From Halomonas sp. I5-271120 (GTDB taxonomy: Bacteria; Pseudomonadota; Gammaproteobacteria; Pseudomonadales; Halomonadaceae), in assembly GCF_030553075.1 (NCBI RefSeq), contig NZ_CP130701.1, forward strand, positions 3,348,001 through 3,412,000: a DNA stretch of 64,000 nucleotides, written 5' to 3'. Numbering within the stretch: position 1 is the stretch's first letter; each line of letters begins with the position of its first letter. Positions 38,129 through 47,063 of this stretch are shown piece after piece. A program made the translations under genes and the position numbers. The notes under the pieces are model-generated. The model ran no database searches and had not been told where the DNA came from. It saw only the letters and a list, made by a program, of their open reading frames with translations.

Positions 38129-38982
38129 TAGGTTTTGTCTAAAAAGTCTGCGCGCAAACAACGGTCTATGCAGGCCAGGCATACCATCGCCTTGAAACTG
38201 CTGGCGAGCTTGTCATAGCGCGTGCAGACACGGCGTAGTTCCTTGATCCAGCCGATGCAACGCTCGATGACGTTCCTTTCCCGGTAGCGCGGCTTGTCAA
38301 ATCCCCTGGACGCCCCCGGCCGTGGCTTTCGGTGCATCTTGCGTCTGGCAATGATCGGCTTCATCCGGTGGCGGTCGCAGTAGCGACGCAACGGTTCGCT
38401 GTCATATCCCTTGTCCGCCACGATGAAGCGGCAACGCTTACGAGGCCTGCCGGAGGGGCCAGGCAGCTGAACGCGCTCCAGGGTGGGAATAAAGTGCCGT
38501 GTATCTGAGTCCTGTCCCGGTGGCAGGGTGAAGGTCAGCGGCCAACCCTGCCGGTCACAAACCATGTGAATCTTGGTCGTAAGGCCGCCACGACTCCGTC
38601 CAAGGGCATGGCCTAAGGGGGTCTTGCTGCCCCCCTTTTTGCCGCCTCCTGAGGCGGCCCGGGTGGCGCGGACCGATGTCGAGTCAATCATCCATGTGTC
38701 CAGATCCATCAGCCCGTCTTCACGCAGCTTGAGGTGGAGTCGATTCAGGATAGCCTCGAAGGTGCCATCGTCTCGCCATTGCCGGAAGCGGTCATAGACG
38801 GTCTTCCAGGGACCATACCGCTCTGGGAGATCGCGCCATTTGGTGCCTGAGCACAGGATCCAGAAGATCCCGTTCAGCACTTGGCGGTCATCTCGGCGAG
38901 GGCGGCCCATCGGTTGGGAGGGCGAGACGATGTCCTTAATCATCTCCCAGCTTTGATCGGAGAGCTCGTAGCATCCTGCCAT
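38128..38982 (-). CDS. IS5-family transposase
   Basis: 284 aa. N-terminal DUF4096-like part (MAGCYELSDQSWEMIKDIVS), catalytic DDE domain with WMIDSTSVRATRAASGG (first Asp, about 102), FIVADKGYDSEPLRRYCDRH (second Asp, about 190) and RNVIERCIGWIKELRRVCTR (Glu, about 238). No frame lesions, unlike copy 1 at 27485-28327. Confidence 0.92.
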   Translation of the reverse strand: MAGCYELSDQSWEMIKDIVSPSQPMGRPRRDDRQVLNGIFWILCSGTKWRDLPERYGPWKTVYDRFRQWRDDGTFEAILNRLHLKLREDGLMDLDTWMIDSTSVRATRAASGGGKKGGSKTPLGHALGRSRGGLTTKIHMVCDRQGWPLTFTLPPGQDSDTRHFIPTLERVQLPGPSGRPRKRCRFIVADKGYDSEPLRRYCDRHRMKPIIARRKMHRKPRPGASRGFDKPRYRERNVIERCIGWIKELRRVCTRYDKLASSFKAMVCLACIDRCLRADFLDKT

Positions 38983-39046
38983 GCGGTCACCTATGCAGTT
39001 GCGGCATCGGTCACATTAGCAAATCCGACTTTTCGGACAAAACCTA
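38129..39046 (-). mobile_element. IS5-family insertion sequence, copy 2 (apparently intact)
   Basis: 918 bp. Ends TAGGTTTTGTCTAAAAAGTC and, inverted, TAGGTTTTGTCCGAAAAGTC. One full-length transposase gene. It lies between a gamma-subunit-like remnant and a broken copy of the PPC-like gene, so the flanks do not form one interrupted gene; a deletion followed insertion or it lies at a recombination join. Confidence 0.9.
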
Positions 39047-39247
39047 GCAAGGTGTTCGTTTCTGATCTGGATCATCTGGGCCTGCTCCACATTGACCTGA
39101 TAGAGCTTGGCGGGGCTCAGGATCTGGGAGTTGGTCACCCTTTTTCAATGATCACAGAACCACTTGGCTTATCGCCAGTGATGGCGAAGGATGAGGCAGA
39201 GACCAGGCGCAACATCGCGGCACCGTGGAAATGAGTTGACGTTTCAT
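39047..39247 (-). pseudogene. Broken copy of the PPC-like periplasmic protein gene
   Basis: ATG at 39247 with AAGGAGG upstream starts MKRQLIST; after a frameshift MLRLVSASSFAITGDKPSGS, then a stop and a further shift SPAKLYQVNVEQAQMIQIRN, ending NEHL at the IS5 edge. It aligns with residues 1-70 of the protein at 47300-47713 (SNPKRYRIQVIDES, SSEHLA). Same position relative to copB as in the second locus. Confidence 0.7.
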
Positions 39248-39277
39248 GGTCCACCTCCTTGATTGGTTGACGTTGTA

Positions 39278-39298
39278 ATTATGAAAATAAAAACTGAA
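39278..39298 (-). promoter_or_regulatory. Half-preserved repeat-type promoter, site H
   Basis: TTCAGT (39298-39293), 9 nt, CATAAT (39283-39278); the upstream half-site has decayed. It lies 46 nt before the broken PPC-like gene, as site E lies 47 nt before the intact one. Confidence 0.35.
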
Positions 39299-39315
39299 AT
39301 GTGATAAAAATAGAT

Positions 39316-39340
39316 AAAAACGCCACATTAATATGTGGCG
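39316..39340 (-). terminator. Rho-independent terminator after copB
   Basis: Minus strand stem CGCCACAT, loop ATTA, stem ATGTGGCG, then TTTTT. Located about 30 nt after the copB stop. Confidence 0.8.
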
Positions 39341-39371
39341 CAGAAGAAATATCGAGATATGCAAAATGAGG

Positions 39372-40148
39372 TTAATACCATATCCTCACGCCGGCGACGA
39401 CGCCGGTATCTTCGGTGGCATCCCCCGAGGCGCGGGCCAAGTCAGCCGTGTCACCATAGGACTTTTCCCAGTAGCCGCCGATATAGGGGGCGAACTTTCG
39501 GGTGATTTCATATCGCAACCGAAGCCCGGTGCGAACCGAGTTGAGGCCCTCACCGACGCCAAATTCCGGCACCTCATCGGCTGCCGCTGCGACTTCCAGG
39601 CGCGGTTGCAGGTAGGTCCGCTGGGTGATCCGCAGGTCGTATTCGCTTTCCAGGCTGGCCGAGACATCGCCGTCCTCGCTGACCCTCAGGTCGAGATCGG
39701 TTTCGAAACGATAAGGCACGAGCCCCTGGAGATTGATGACGCCGAAGTAGCGTTCGGGGTGATCGTTCGAAGCGATGCCACCCTGATAGCCGATACCGCC
39801 CTGGAGCTCCCAGAAATCGGTGATCAGACGGCTGTAGAGCAGATCGAGATTTTCGAATTCCGCATCCTCATTGTCACCCTGGACATTCTCGCCTTCCCCC
39901 TTTAGATAGACTCGATTGACATCGCCGCCGTACCAGGCCTGGAAATCCCAGACCAGGGCATCCTCGCCCTTGTCGGGGGAAGCATATTCCAAGCGATCGA
40001 CGAGTATCGAGCCCCGTGAGTGTTCGGCCATCGGCGATGGCCAGTTCGCCGGGGCATCGTAGCCATCGCTGGCCTGAGCGCCAGCGGCCAACAGTATGGC
40101 GAGGGTAGAACCGGTACCGATAACGACAGTCTTGGACTTCATGAACAT
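39372..40148 (-). CDS. copB: Outer-membrane copper resistance protein CopB
   Basis: 258 aa with signal peptide (cut after AGAQA). The CopB/PcoB barrel pattern is clear: LVWDFQAWYGGDVNRVYLKG (about 65-84), ITDFWELQGGIGYQ, HPERYFGVINLQGLVPYRFE (about 127-146), LRLRYEITRKFAPYIGGYWE and the C-terminal RIWY. It lacks the long Met/His-rich N-terminal region of some CopB proteins. Starts 3 nt after the copA stop; ends before a terminator. Confidence 0.93.
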   Translation of the reverse strand: MFMKSKTVVIGTGSTLAILLAAGAQASDGYDAPANWPSPMAEHSRGSILVDRLEYASPDKGEDALVWDFQAWYGGDVNRVYLKGEGENVQGDNEDAEFENLDLLYSRLITDFWELQGGIGYQGGIASNDHPERYFGVINLQGLVPYRFETDLDLRVSEDGDVSASLESEYDLRITQRTYLQPRLEVAAAADEVPEFGVGEGLNSVRTGLRLRYEITRKFAPYIGGYWEKSYGDTADLARASGDATEDTGVVAGVRIWY

Positions 40149-40151
40149 TCC

Positions 40152-41936
40152 TTACGCGACTTTGACGACCCGGAACATGCCGGCATCCATGTGATAGAGC
40201 AGGTGACAGTGGAAGGCCCAGCTGCCCTCGGCATCGGCGGTGATCAGGGCAGATACCCGTTCGCCGGGCTTGACGTTCAGGGTGTGCTTGCGGGGAATCA
40301 GCTCGCTGGCGCCGTTCTCCAGCTCCATCCACATGCCGTGCAGGTGAATGGGGTGTTCCATCATGGTGTCGTTAACCAGGATCAGGCGCAGCCGCTCATC
40401 CTTCTCGAAGTGGATGGGGCCGGTCACTTCGCTGAACTTCTTGCCGTCGAAGGACCACATGTAGCGTTCCATGTTGCCGGTCAGGTGCAGCTCCAGTTCA
40501 CGACCGGGAGGACGCCGGTCCGGCCAGGGTGTGAAGGCCTTGAGGTCGCGATAGACCAGCACGCGGCGTTCGCTCGGGTCGATGCCGACACCGGCCTGAT
40601 CATAGCGAGAGCCGGGTTGTGCGGCGCCCACGGGGAGTATCGCACCGGCCTCGTGGGAAGCCATGTCCTGCATGCCGGACGGGCCCGAGTTCTGCATGTT
40701 GGAATGGTCCATGCCCTGCATGCCGGACGGGCCCGAGCTCTGCATATTGGAATGATCCATGCCCTTCATGCCGGCCATGTCCATGTCGCCATGAGCGCCC
40801 ATGGCCTCCATGCCACGGTCGGCGATCTGGCGCCGCGCCGGGACGGCGGCGGTCATGCCCAGGCGCGGCGCCAGGGTGCCCAGGGCGAAGCCGCTGCGAT
40901 CCATGGATTCGGCGAACAGCGAGTAGGCGCCGTCATCCTTGGGCGTGACGAGAACATCATAGGTTTCCGCCACGCCGATGCGGAACTCGTCTACTGGGAC
41001 GGGCTGTACCGGTTGGCCATCGGCGGCCACCACCGTCATCTTGAGGCCCGGGATACGCATGTCGAAGTAGCTCATTGCCGAGCCATTGATAATGCGCAGT
41101 CGTAGCGTCTCGCCGGGCTTGAACAGGGCGGTCCAGTTATCGCTCGGGGCGTGGCCGTTGAGCAGGTAGGTATAGGTGCTGCCGGTAACGTCGGCGATAT
41201 CCCGCGAGCTCATGCGCATCTGGGCCCACATGGCTCGTTGGGCCGCGGTATCGGCGAAGCCGTTTTTCTCCACGTCGGCGAAGAAGTCGGCGACGGTGCG
41301 CTCCTGGAAGTTGTAGTAGCCTTCACCGAGCTTCAGGTTGCGAAAGACACTGGCCGGATCCTCGAAGGTCCAGTCGGTCAGCAGCAGCACGTGCTCGCGG
41401 TCATACCGAAAGGGCTCCCGCTCGGCGGCATCGATGACCAGGGGACCGGCATGGCCGAGCTGTTCCTGCAGCCCCGAGTGGCTGTGATACCAGTAGGTGC
41501 CGCTCTGGCGAACCGGGAAACGGTAGGTGAAGGTTTCACCGGGCGCGATACCGGCGAAGCTGAGGCCAGGTACGCCATCCATGCCGGGTGGCAGGATCAG
41601 CCCATGCCAATGAATGGAGGTCGGTTCCTCGAGCAGGTTAGTGACTCGAAGCACGGCATCCTGGCCCTCCTTGAGGCGGATCAGCGGGCCGGGGCTGGTG
41701 CCGTTGATGCTGATCAGGCGAGCTGTCTTGCCGGCGATGGGCAGAGTATCTCGGCGTATCGCTAGGGCCAGGTCGGGCCCAGTTTCGACGCCTTGCGGAT
41801 AGCCAGCGGCTTGACCCCAGGGATTGGCCCAGGCTGGGCGCAGGCTCAGGGCGGCGGTACCGAGACCCAGGGCGGCACCACGCTTGAGCAGCTGGCGGCG
41901 TGATAGGGGAAGCCTGGATTGCTTCGCGGCGACCAT
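40152..41936 (-). CDS. copA: Periplasmic multicopper oxidase CopA (PcoA-type)
   Basis: About 594 aa from the ATG at 41936 (AAGGAA upstream; 41975 is open). A Tat signal carries SRRQLLKRG. Three cupredoxin domains with the copper ligands IHWHGLILPPGMDG (about 108-121), TYWYHSHSGLQEQLG, HPIHLHGMWMELENG (about 532-546) and AFHCHLLYHMDAGM (about 572-585). A Met-rich repeat (GMDHSNMQ twice, about 400-430) is typical of CopA. Oxidises Cu(I) or binds copper in the periplasm. Promoter site G sits exactly 50 nt upstream of the start. Confidence 0.95.
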   Translation of the reverse strand: MVAAKQSRLPLSRRQLLKRGAALGLGTAALSLRPAWANPWGQAAGYPQGVETGPDLALAIRRDTLPIAGKTARLISINGTSPGPLIRLKEGQDAVLRVTNLLEEPTSIHWHGLILPPGMDGVPGLSFAGIAPGETFTYRFPVRQSGTYWYHSHSGLQEQLGHAGPLVIDAAEREPFRYDREHVLLLTDWTFEDPASVFRNLKLGEGYYNFQERTVADFFADVEKNGFADTAAQRAMWAQMRMSSRDIADVTGSTYTYLLNGHAPSDNWTALFKPGETLRLRIINGSAMSYFDMRIPGLKMTVVAADGQPVQPVPVDEFRIGVAETYDVLVTPKDDGAYSLFAESMDRSGFALGTLAPRLGMTAAVPARRQIADRGMEAMGAHGDMDMAGMKGMDHSNMQSSGPSGMQGMDHSNMQNSGPSGMQDMASHEAGAILPVGAAQPGSRYDQAGVGIDPSERRVLVYRDLKAFTPWPDRRPPGRELELHLTGNMERYMWSFDGKKFSEVTGPIHFEKDERLRLILVNDTMMEHPIHLHGMWMELENGASELIPRKHTLNVKPGERVSALITADAEGSWAFHCHLLYHMDAGMFRVVKVA

Positions 41937-41970
41937 GGACGATTCCTTCGCGATGAGGTGAGAGGAATCG

Positions 41971-42002
41971 ATCATGCCGGGGTAAACTGAATCTAGCCTG
42001 AG
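41971..42002 (-). promoter_or_regulatory. Repeat-type promoter, site G (copA)
   Basis: Minus strand CTCAGG (42002-41997), N5, TTCAGT (41991-41986), 9 nt, CATGAT (41976-41971). It overlaps the copS stop and lies 50 nt from the copA start codon. Confidence 0.65.
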
Positions 42003-43360
42003 TCGCTGGAGGAATTTACGCGTGCTGTGGCGGTTGGCAGCACGATGGTGACGGCCAGGCCCCCCGCGACCGTCGCGGCGAAGGTCACGCGCCCCTCATA
42101 CTGCTCGACCAGCTGCCGAAGGATCGACAGCCCCAGGCCATGACCCGGGCGCCCTTCGTCGAGGCGGAGCCCGCGTCGGCCCAGTTGGGCGAGATCCGCC
42201 TTTGCCACGCCGGGACCGTCATCCTCGATGACCAGCGTCAGCGTCAGCGTCGTCGTCACGCTCAGGCGACAGTGAACGTCGCGCTGCGCCCATTTCCCGG
42301 CATTGTCGAGGACGATCCCCAGCATCTCGGTGAAGTCCTGGCGCTCGACGCTGACCGTGGCCCGACCATCCTGCGGTCCATCAAGGTGAAAGCGCTTGTC
42401 GGGGTGCAGGGTGGCGAACATCTCGATCAGTCGCTCGGCCTCCTGCCGGACGCGGGTGAACTGGCCGGCATAGGGGCCAGCGATGCGTGAACGACGCAGC
42501 TCCGCGTCAAGCTGAGCCTGCATGTCCTCCAGGCGGGTCAATAGCTTTAGGCGGCGATCGCCGTCGATGGGGCGGGAGCCGCGAAGCACCTGCGTGACGG
42601 CCGCTAGGGGCGTCTTCAGCGCATGAGAGAGGTTGGCGACGGCGTCCCGCGAACGCTTGAGTCGCTTGTCCTGCTCGTCCATGAAGCGGTTGAGCTGACC
42701 GACCAGGCCATCCAGTTCTGATGGCGTGTCCAACTGCAGGCGCTCGCGATACCCCGCACGCAGTTCATCGAGTTGCCGCTGAAGCCGAACCAGGGGTGAC
42801 AGTCCTGCATTCACGGCGACCAGGTTGAGCGTAATTAGCAGGAGCAGTACCAGGCCCGCGATGCCACCGACCCACCAGTGCAGGGTGGCCAGGCCGGCTT
42901 CCACCTCGGCGAAGTCCTCGCCAATCAACAGGGTGCCGGAGGTGCCGTCTTCCAGGGTAAAGATCTCACGATAGACCAGCAGGTGCCGCTCATCCTGCCC
43001 CCGCACCTCGAGCAGGGTATCGTCAACGCCTTCCAGGTAGGGGGTGAGAGTGCTCAGCCAGTCGGGGTGGGAGGTGCTGACCGTGTCATCCAGCCGCAAC
43101 ACGTAGAGGTGATGAAACATCTGCGAGGTCAAGCTGGCGGAGTCCAGCCAGGGTTTCACCTGGGACTGTTCCTGATGCAGCCGTTGCAGCGTGTAGTGCG
43201 CCTCCTGGCGCAGTCGATCGCCCAGGAAGTCGCGGGCCAGCTCACGCAGCAGGATGCCATGCAGTAGCCAGGTGATAGCGACGGCAATCAGAGCCACGCC
43301 ACCCAGCCAGAGGAACAGGCGAAAGCGCAGGCTACGACGATCAGCGCGAAGCAAAGACAT
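41993..43360 (-). CDS. copS: Copper-sensing histidine kinase CopS
   Basis: 455 aa from the ATG at 43360 within the end of copR (20-nt overlap). Two membrane helices (about 12-34 and 162-184) flank a periplasmic sensor loop. Then HAMP-like region, the phosphoacceptor motif NLSHALKTPLAAV (His about 248), and an ATPase domain with N-box LDNAGKWAQ, G1 DDGPGV and G2 GHGLGLSI. The sensor loop has few Cys or Met; several His are present. Pairs with CopR. Confidence 0.9.
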   Translation of the reverse strand: MSLLRADRRSLRFRLFLWLGGVALIAVAITWLLHGILLRELARDFLGDRLRQEAHYTLQRLHQEQSQVKPWLDSASLTSQMFHHLYVLRLDDTVSTSHPDWLSTLTPYLEGVDDTLLEVRGQDERHLLVYREIFTLEDGTSGTLLIGEDFAEVEAGLATLHWWVGGIAGLVLLLLITLNLVAVNAGLSPLVRLQRQLDELRAGYRERLQLDTPSELDGLVGQLNRFMDEQDKRLKRSRDAVANLSHALKTPLAAVTQVLRGSRPIDGDRRLKLLTRLEDMQAQLDAELRRSRIAGPYAGQFTRVRQEAERLIEMFATLHPDKRFHLDGPQDGRATVSVERQDFTEMLGIVLDNAGKWAQRDVHCRLSVTTTLTLTLVIEDDGPGVAKADLAQLGRRGLRLDEGRPGHGLGLSILRQLVEQYEGRVTFAATVAGGLAVTIVLPTATARVNSSSDSG

Positions 43361-44006
43361 ACCCCTGGCCGCGACGCGTCTGGATGATGTGCTTGCCCAG
43401 GCGGCGGCGCAGCCGCCCGATATAGACCTCGACCAGGTTCGGGGCGGGGGCATCCTGGTCCAGGGTGTAGAGCTGGTCGAGCAGGCGCACCTTGGAGTGC
43501 ACGTGATCCGGATGATGCATCAGGTAGCGCAGTAGCCGAAATTCGGTGGCCGTAAGGGAGTGCCAGGTCGCCCCGTCGGTGCTGACTTCTTGAGTCTGCT
43601 CGTCCAGTTGCACCCCGTTGACGGTCAATCGCTGGGCCAAGCCGCCGGACTGTCGTCGTAACAGGGCATGCAAGCGGGCCAGCAGCTCGGCCTCGTGAAA
43701 GGGCTTGGTCATGTAATCGTCGGCTCCTCGCCGCAACCCCACGACCTTGTCTTCCCAGGTGTCTCGTGCGGTCAGTGCCAGGATGGGCAAACGATGGCCC
43801 TGCTCCCGCCAGCGTTGCAGCAGCTCCAGGCCAGAACCGTCGGGAAGGCCGATATCGAGGATGGCGAGGGAATAGGCTTCCGTGGCCATCAACGCGTCGG
43901 CCACACGCATGCGTGTGGCCGTATCGACGCTGTAGCCCTCGTCCTGCAAGGTCTCCGCCAGGCTCTCGGCCAGTAGGTCATCGTCCTCGACTAGCAACAG
44001 CTTCAT
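43341..44006 (-). CDS. copR: OmpR-family copper response regulator CopR
   Basis: 221 aa. Receiver domain with acidic pocket VEDDD, phospho-Asp in ILDIGLPDGSGLELL (Asp about 51) and Lys in YMTKPF. Winged-helix effector domain with LTATEFRLLRYLMHHPDHVH and VEVYIGRLRRRLG. It looks close to the QseB/PmrA branch, whose members bind two direct half-sites 11 nt apart; the TTCAGC-N5-TTCAGC repeats in this island are the natural target candidates. Starts 4 nt after the cupredoxin gene, so it shares promoter site C. Confidence 0.92.
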   Translation of the reverse strand: MKLLLVEDDDLLAESLAETLQDEGYSVDTATRMRVADALMATEAYSLAILDIGLPDGSGLELLQRWREQGHRLPILALTARDTWEDKVVGLRRGADDYMTKPFHEAELLARLHALLRRQSGGLAQRLTVNGVQLDEQTQEVSTDGATWHSLTATEFRLLRYLMHHPDHVHSKVRLLDQLYTLDQDAPAPNLVEVYIGRLRRRLGKHIIQTRRGQGYVFASR

Positions 44007-44010
44007 GCGT

Positions 44011-44481
44011 TCATCCCTGGAAGTGGATCTCTCCGTTCATGCCTGACTCGTAGTGGCCGGGAATGTTGCAGGCGAATTCTAGCGTATCGGTGTCCTGCGG
44101 GGCGGTCCATACCAGGGTCGCGGTCTCACCCGGGGCGATGGTCACGGAGGGCATGCCGCCGCCGTGCCCGCCGTCACCATGTCCACCGGACATGTTGTGG
44201 CCGCCGCTCGATGCCATCTCGCGCATCATTTCGCGGTGTTGCTCCTGAGCGGCGGCGTTGCCGATCACGAACTCGTGCTTGAGGTTGCCGGTGTTGGTGA
44301 TCTCGAACTTTACCGTCTTGCCTGGCTCGATATCGAGCTTGCCAGGGGTGAACCACATGTCACCGGCCTCGAAGCTGATGGTGCGGTCCACCTGAGCGTG
44401 ATTCTCACTGCCATGTTCGCCGCTGGCCAGGACCGCGGTAGAGGCGAGGCCCAGGGTCATTGCTAGGATTGTCTTGCGCAT
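44011..44481 (-). CDS. Periplasmic cupredoxin-like copper protein
   Basis: 156 aa with signal peptide (AVLA). Cupredoxin fold: GDMWFTPGKLDIEPGKTVKF (about 40-59) and copper ligands in LKHEFVIGN (His about 68) and FACNIPGHYESGMNG (Cys about 136, His 141, Met 146). A flexible loop holds HNMSGGHGDGGHGGG. First gene of cupredoxin-copR-copS. Its N-terminal half reappears, fused to copA, at 48063-48328. Confidence 0.9.
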   Translation of the reverse strand: MRKTILAMTLGLASTAVLASGEHGSENHAQVDRTISFEAGDMWFTPGKLDIEPGKTVKFEITNTGNLKHEFVIGNAAAQEQHREMMREMASSGGHNMSGGHGDGGHGGGMPSVTIAPGETATLVWTAPQDTDTLEFACNIPGHYESGMNGEIHFQG

Positions 44482-44515
44482 ATGGATAGCTCCATTGGGT
44501 CAATCGGCAGGTCCG

Positions 44516-44547
44516 TTTATAAGTCATCAAGCTGAATTTGGGCTGAA
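44516..44547 (-). promoter_or_regulatory. Repeat-type promoter, site C (cupredoxin-copRS)
   Basis: Minus strand TTCAGC (44547-44542), N5, TTCAGC (44536-44531), 9 nt, TATAAA (44521-44516). Exactly 50 nt before the cupredoxin ATG; the best -10 of the set. Confidence 0.7.
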
Positions 44548-44731
44548 TGCCGAAAGGGGCTTAGCAAGGAAACAGTGAGCATCCGACCTCATCTTCCAAG
44601 CGGCGAGGCACCTTCTCATCACAGGGTCGTCAGGGACTAGAGCGAGGTCACTCCGGTCCCTGGACGGAGGATGCCGGACGCCCGCCGGCTGTCTCTCGAT
44701 AGGTGTCCGGCGGGGCATCAGGCGGGTCTCG

Positions 44732-45172
44732 CTATAGAGTCATGAAGGGCGACTCCTGGTGGTCCCGGAACTGGTAGACCTCATAGGGCTCCGTCTGCGG
44801 CCCCGGCATGCCTGGCGTGCCACTCGGCATGCCGGCGAGCCCGATGCCATTGGTGTCGGGTTGTTGTTCGAAGAGCGCTTCTACTGCTGCCAGGGGGACA
44901 TGCCCCTCGATCACATAGTCGTCCATGATGATGGTGTGGCAGGCGCCGAGGCCGAAGGGGACGCCTGCCGCCTTCTTGATCGCGCTCAAGTCCTTGTCAT
45001 CGACGATGGTGACGTCGATACCCGTTCGTTGCAGGTGGCGGGCATAACCATCGCAGCAGCCGCACTGGGGATTCTTGTAGAGTGTGGCCTCGTCCGGCAG
45101 GGCAGCATGAGCGGTGGTGGCGCCCAGCAGCAGACCGGTCGCCAGCAGCAGGTGAGGCATGGTGAGTTTCAT
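44732..45172 (-). CDS. DUF411 periplasmic metal-binding protein (copy 1)
   Basis: 146 aa from the ATG at 45172 (GGGAG upstream). Signal peptide (TAHA) then the DUF411 domain: YKNPQCGCCDGYARHLQRTG (about 32-51), FGLGACHTIIMDDYVIEGHV (about 74-93) and LAGMPSGTPGMPG. The C-x-C-C motif and Met-rich end suggest Cu(I) binding. The cytochrome gene lies upstream on the same strand, its stop about 105 nt before this start. Paralogue at 49736-50176. Confidence 0.9.
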   Translation of the reverse strand: MKLTMPHLLLATGLLLGATTAHAALPDEATLYKNPQCGCCDGYARHLQRTGIDVTIVDDKDLSAIKKAAGVPFGLGACHTIIMDDYVIEGHVPLAAVEALFEQQPDTNGIGLAGMPSGTPGMPGPQTEPYEVYQFRDHQESPFMTL

Positions 45173-45276
45173 GAGCGATCTCCCTTGTCGGAGGTAAACA
45201 GATATTTGATGAGGGTGGCAATGCCGAAACCTAGGCACAGTCGACCTGGCAGGCGGGGAGGAGGAACCAGAGGGCC

Positions 45277-46071
45277 TCAATGCGTGTGGCCGTCCGCATA
45301 GTGGTCGTTAGTGGATTGTGGCGAGGACGAGGCATCCTGGCGCGAGTCGGCCAGCTGGAGTTTTGCTGCGGGTTCTGCGTCTGCCGAGGCGGAGCCTGAG
45401 GAAGCCGACTTGTGCTCGCTCATGGCGGTCATGTCACCATGCTCATGGTCGTGGCCGTCATCTGCCGGCTCGTGAGAGTCGTTTGCTGAGCGAGCCATAG
45501 CGCTGGTGTCACCATGGTCGTGGTCGTGGCCATCATGCTTCGCTTGATCGGCCATTGGGCTGTCAGGACGGACCAGGTCCTGGTAATCCTGCGGCGAGAG
45601 TTCGGGCAACCGCTGCAGGAAGGCCACGATCTCCCATAACTCCTGGTCGTCGTGGGTCACGCCCCAGGCTGGCATGCCAGTCATCTTGATGCCGTTCTTG
45701 ATGACCCAAAACTGCTGCGCAGGATCTTGATGAGTGGAATCCGAGAATGTCGGTGGCATGGGATTGAGACCGGCACGAAGTACCGTGCTCTCGAGGCTGG
45801 GCTTGAGGTGGCAGGCCGCACAGAGGCCATCATAGGCTTTGGCCCCGGCTTGAACCATGCTGTCACTGCTTAGGTCGGGAGCTTCTATCTCTTCGGCCCC
45901 GGCCTCTACCGAGGCGTGCATGGTAGAATGCAGGACTGACTTGACAAGCGGAAGGTGCTCGTCCGTTGCTGCGACGTTGTACATTCCGCTATGCATGACC
46001 GCCATTCCTCCGACGGCAAGGAGGAGTAGGGTAATGATTCCACCTAACGCAAGTTTGAACATCTTTAACAT
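45277..46071 (-). CDS. c-type cytochrome with His-rich C-terminal tail
   Basis: 264 aa. One N-terminal membrane anchor or uncleaved signal (about 8-25), a mono-heme cytochrome domain with YDGLCAACHLKPSLES (heme Cys-x2-Cys-His, about 81-96) and Met ligand candidates at GLNPMPPTF and GIKMTGMPAWG (about 128-138). The last 100 residues are disordered and rich in HDH/HEH blocks, probably metal-binding. Cytochromes of this type are frequent in copper loci; the electron partner, perhaps CopA, is not known. Confidence 0.85.
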   Translation of the reverse strand: MLKMFKLALGGIITLLLLAVGGMAVMHSGMYNVAATDEHLPLVKSVLHSTMHASVEAGAEEIEAPDLSSDSMVQAGAKAYDGLCAACHLKPSLESTVLRAGLNPMPPTFSDSTHQDPAQQFWVIKNGIKMTGMPAWGVTHDDQELWEIVAFLQRLPELSPQDYQDLVRPDSPMADQAKHDGHDHDHGDTSAMARSANDSHEPADDGHDHEHGDMTAMSEHKSASSGSASADAEPAAKLQLADSRQDASSSPQSTNDHYADGHTH

Positions 46072-46311
46072 AGTCCTATATATGGGTATCGGGTCTGGAA
46101 TGGTTGTCTCCCGGCTTTTTGAGCGCCCGGGCCGATCTCCTACCAGCCTTTCATTGCATCTACAGGTGGCTGGAGGTGAAACGCTTGTTGCAAAGTAGGC
46201 TTTTTCGGCGACGTTGCTTACCGTCTCATCCTACAGGCCCCGCAGGTCGACCGCCGTATCCATTCGTCAGTGTTTGTCAACGGTCATGGGAGGCTTGCCT
46301 ACTCTCATGGT

Positions 46312-46810
46312 TTAATCTTCGGTTCGTGTAAACGCAGGGCATTGCCCACCACGGAGAACGAGCTGAATGACATTGTCACGGAGGCAATGGTCGGAGACAT
46401 CAGCAGGCCGACGGCGGGGTAGAGCACCTCGGCGGCGATGGGTACGCCCAGGCTGTTGTAGCCGAAGGCAAGATCTGATTCTGCTTGATATTGCGCATGG
46501 AGGCGCGTCTAAGGCGGCGAGCGAGAACGATGCCCTTCAGGTCGCCCTTGACCAGGGTGACGCCGGCGCTCGCCATGGCCACGTCGGTGCCGGTGCCCAT
46601 GGCGACGAAGCGCCCCTCGGCCTGCAGTGCCTTGACCTGCTCCGGCAGCACCCCGGCGATGATCTCGTCGATTCCCAGCTCCTTCGCTACGGCCTGGGCC
46701 GTGGTCTGGCTGTCACCGGTTAGCATGACGATGCGGATGCCTTCCTCATCAGGGCGTGGATAGCTTCGGCTGTAGTGTTCTTGATCGGGTCGGCGCCAGT
46801 GTCGAGGCTT
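46312..46810 (-). pseudogene. C-terminal remnant of a heavy-metal P-type ATPase
   Basis: Legible parts in order: [53 protein letters not shown] followed directly by [12 protein letters not shown] (the GDGxNDAPAL block deleted), SMRNIKQNQ, then in another frame [20 protein letters not shown] and [17 protein letters not shown]. At least two lesions. It resembles the end of a copper ATPase and differs from the intact one at 10181-12652. Confidence 0.8.
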
Positions 46811-46950
46811 CTTCGTGACAATGGTTGTCTCGGCGTGACGTCATGTCAGTAACTCTATTGCTGACCGGCTTGCTATAGATCGTTTGCCTTATCGAGCAGG
46901 CGGCGACTTGGGGCCGAAGAAAGATTGTGATCAATAACTACTCTTCTGGC

Positions 46951-46981
46951 TTGAATGCCTTAGTGTTACCCCAAGGTCAAG
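46951..46981 (-). promoter_or_regulatory. MerR-family-type promoter upstream of the broken ATPase
   Basis: Minus strand TTGACC (46981-46976) then TTGGGGTAACACTAAGG, with dyad arms CCTT and AAGG, and TTCAAG at a 19-nt spacing. Resembles CueR targets of copA genes and the site at 25836-25867. Confidence 0.45.
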
Positions 46982-47063
46982 CCGTGGCCGTTAAAGGTCA
47001 TATTTTAGCAATAGAGGGTTTGATTTTGTGCGTGCACTTTCCCCGTGTTTCATGAAAGTGGTT

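Noticed and set aside
38881..39234. 117-codon plus-strand frame spanning the IS5 edge
   Set aside because: Joins IS terminal sequence to the antisense of the PPC-like remnant.
40020..41105. 361-codon plus-strand frame opposite copA/copB
   Set aside because: Repetitive HVLHAGRARVLH stretch is the complement of the Met-rich repeats of CopA; no independent support.
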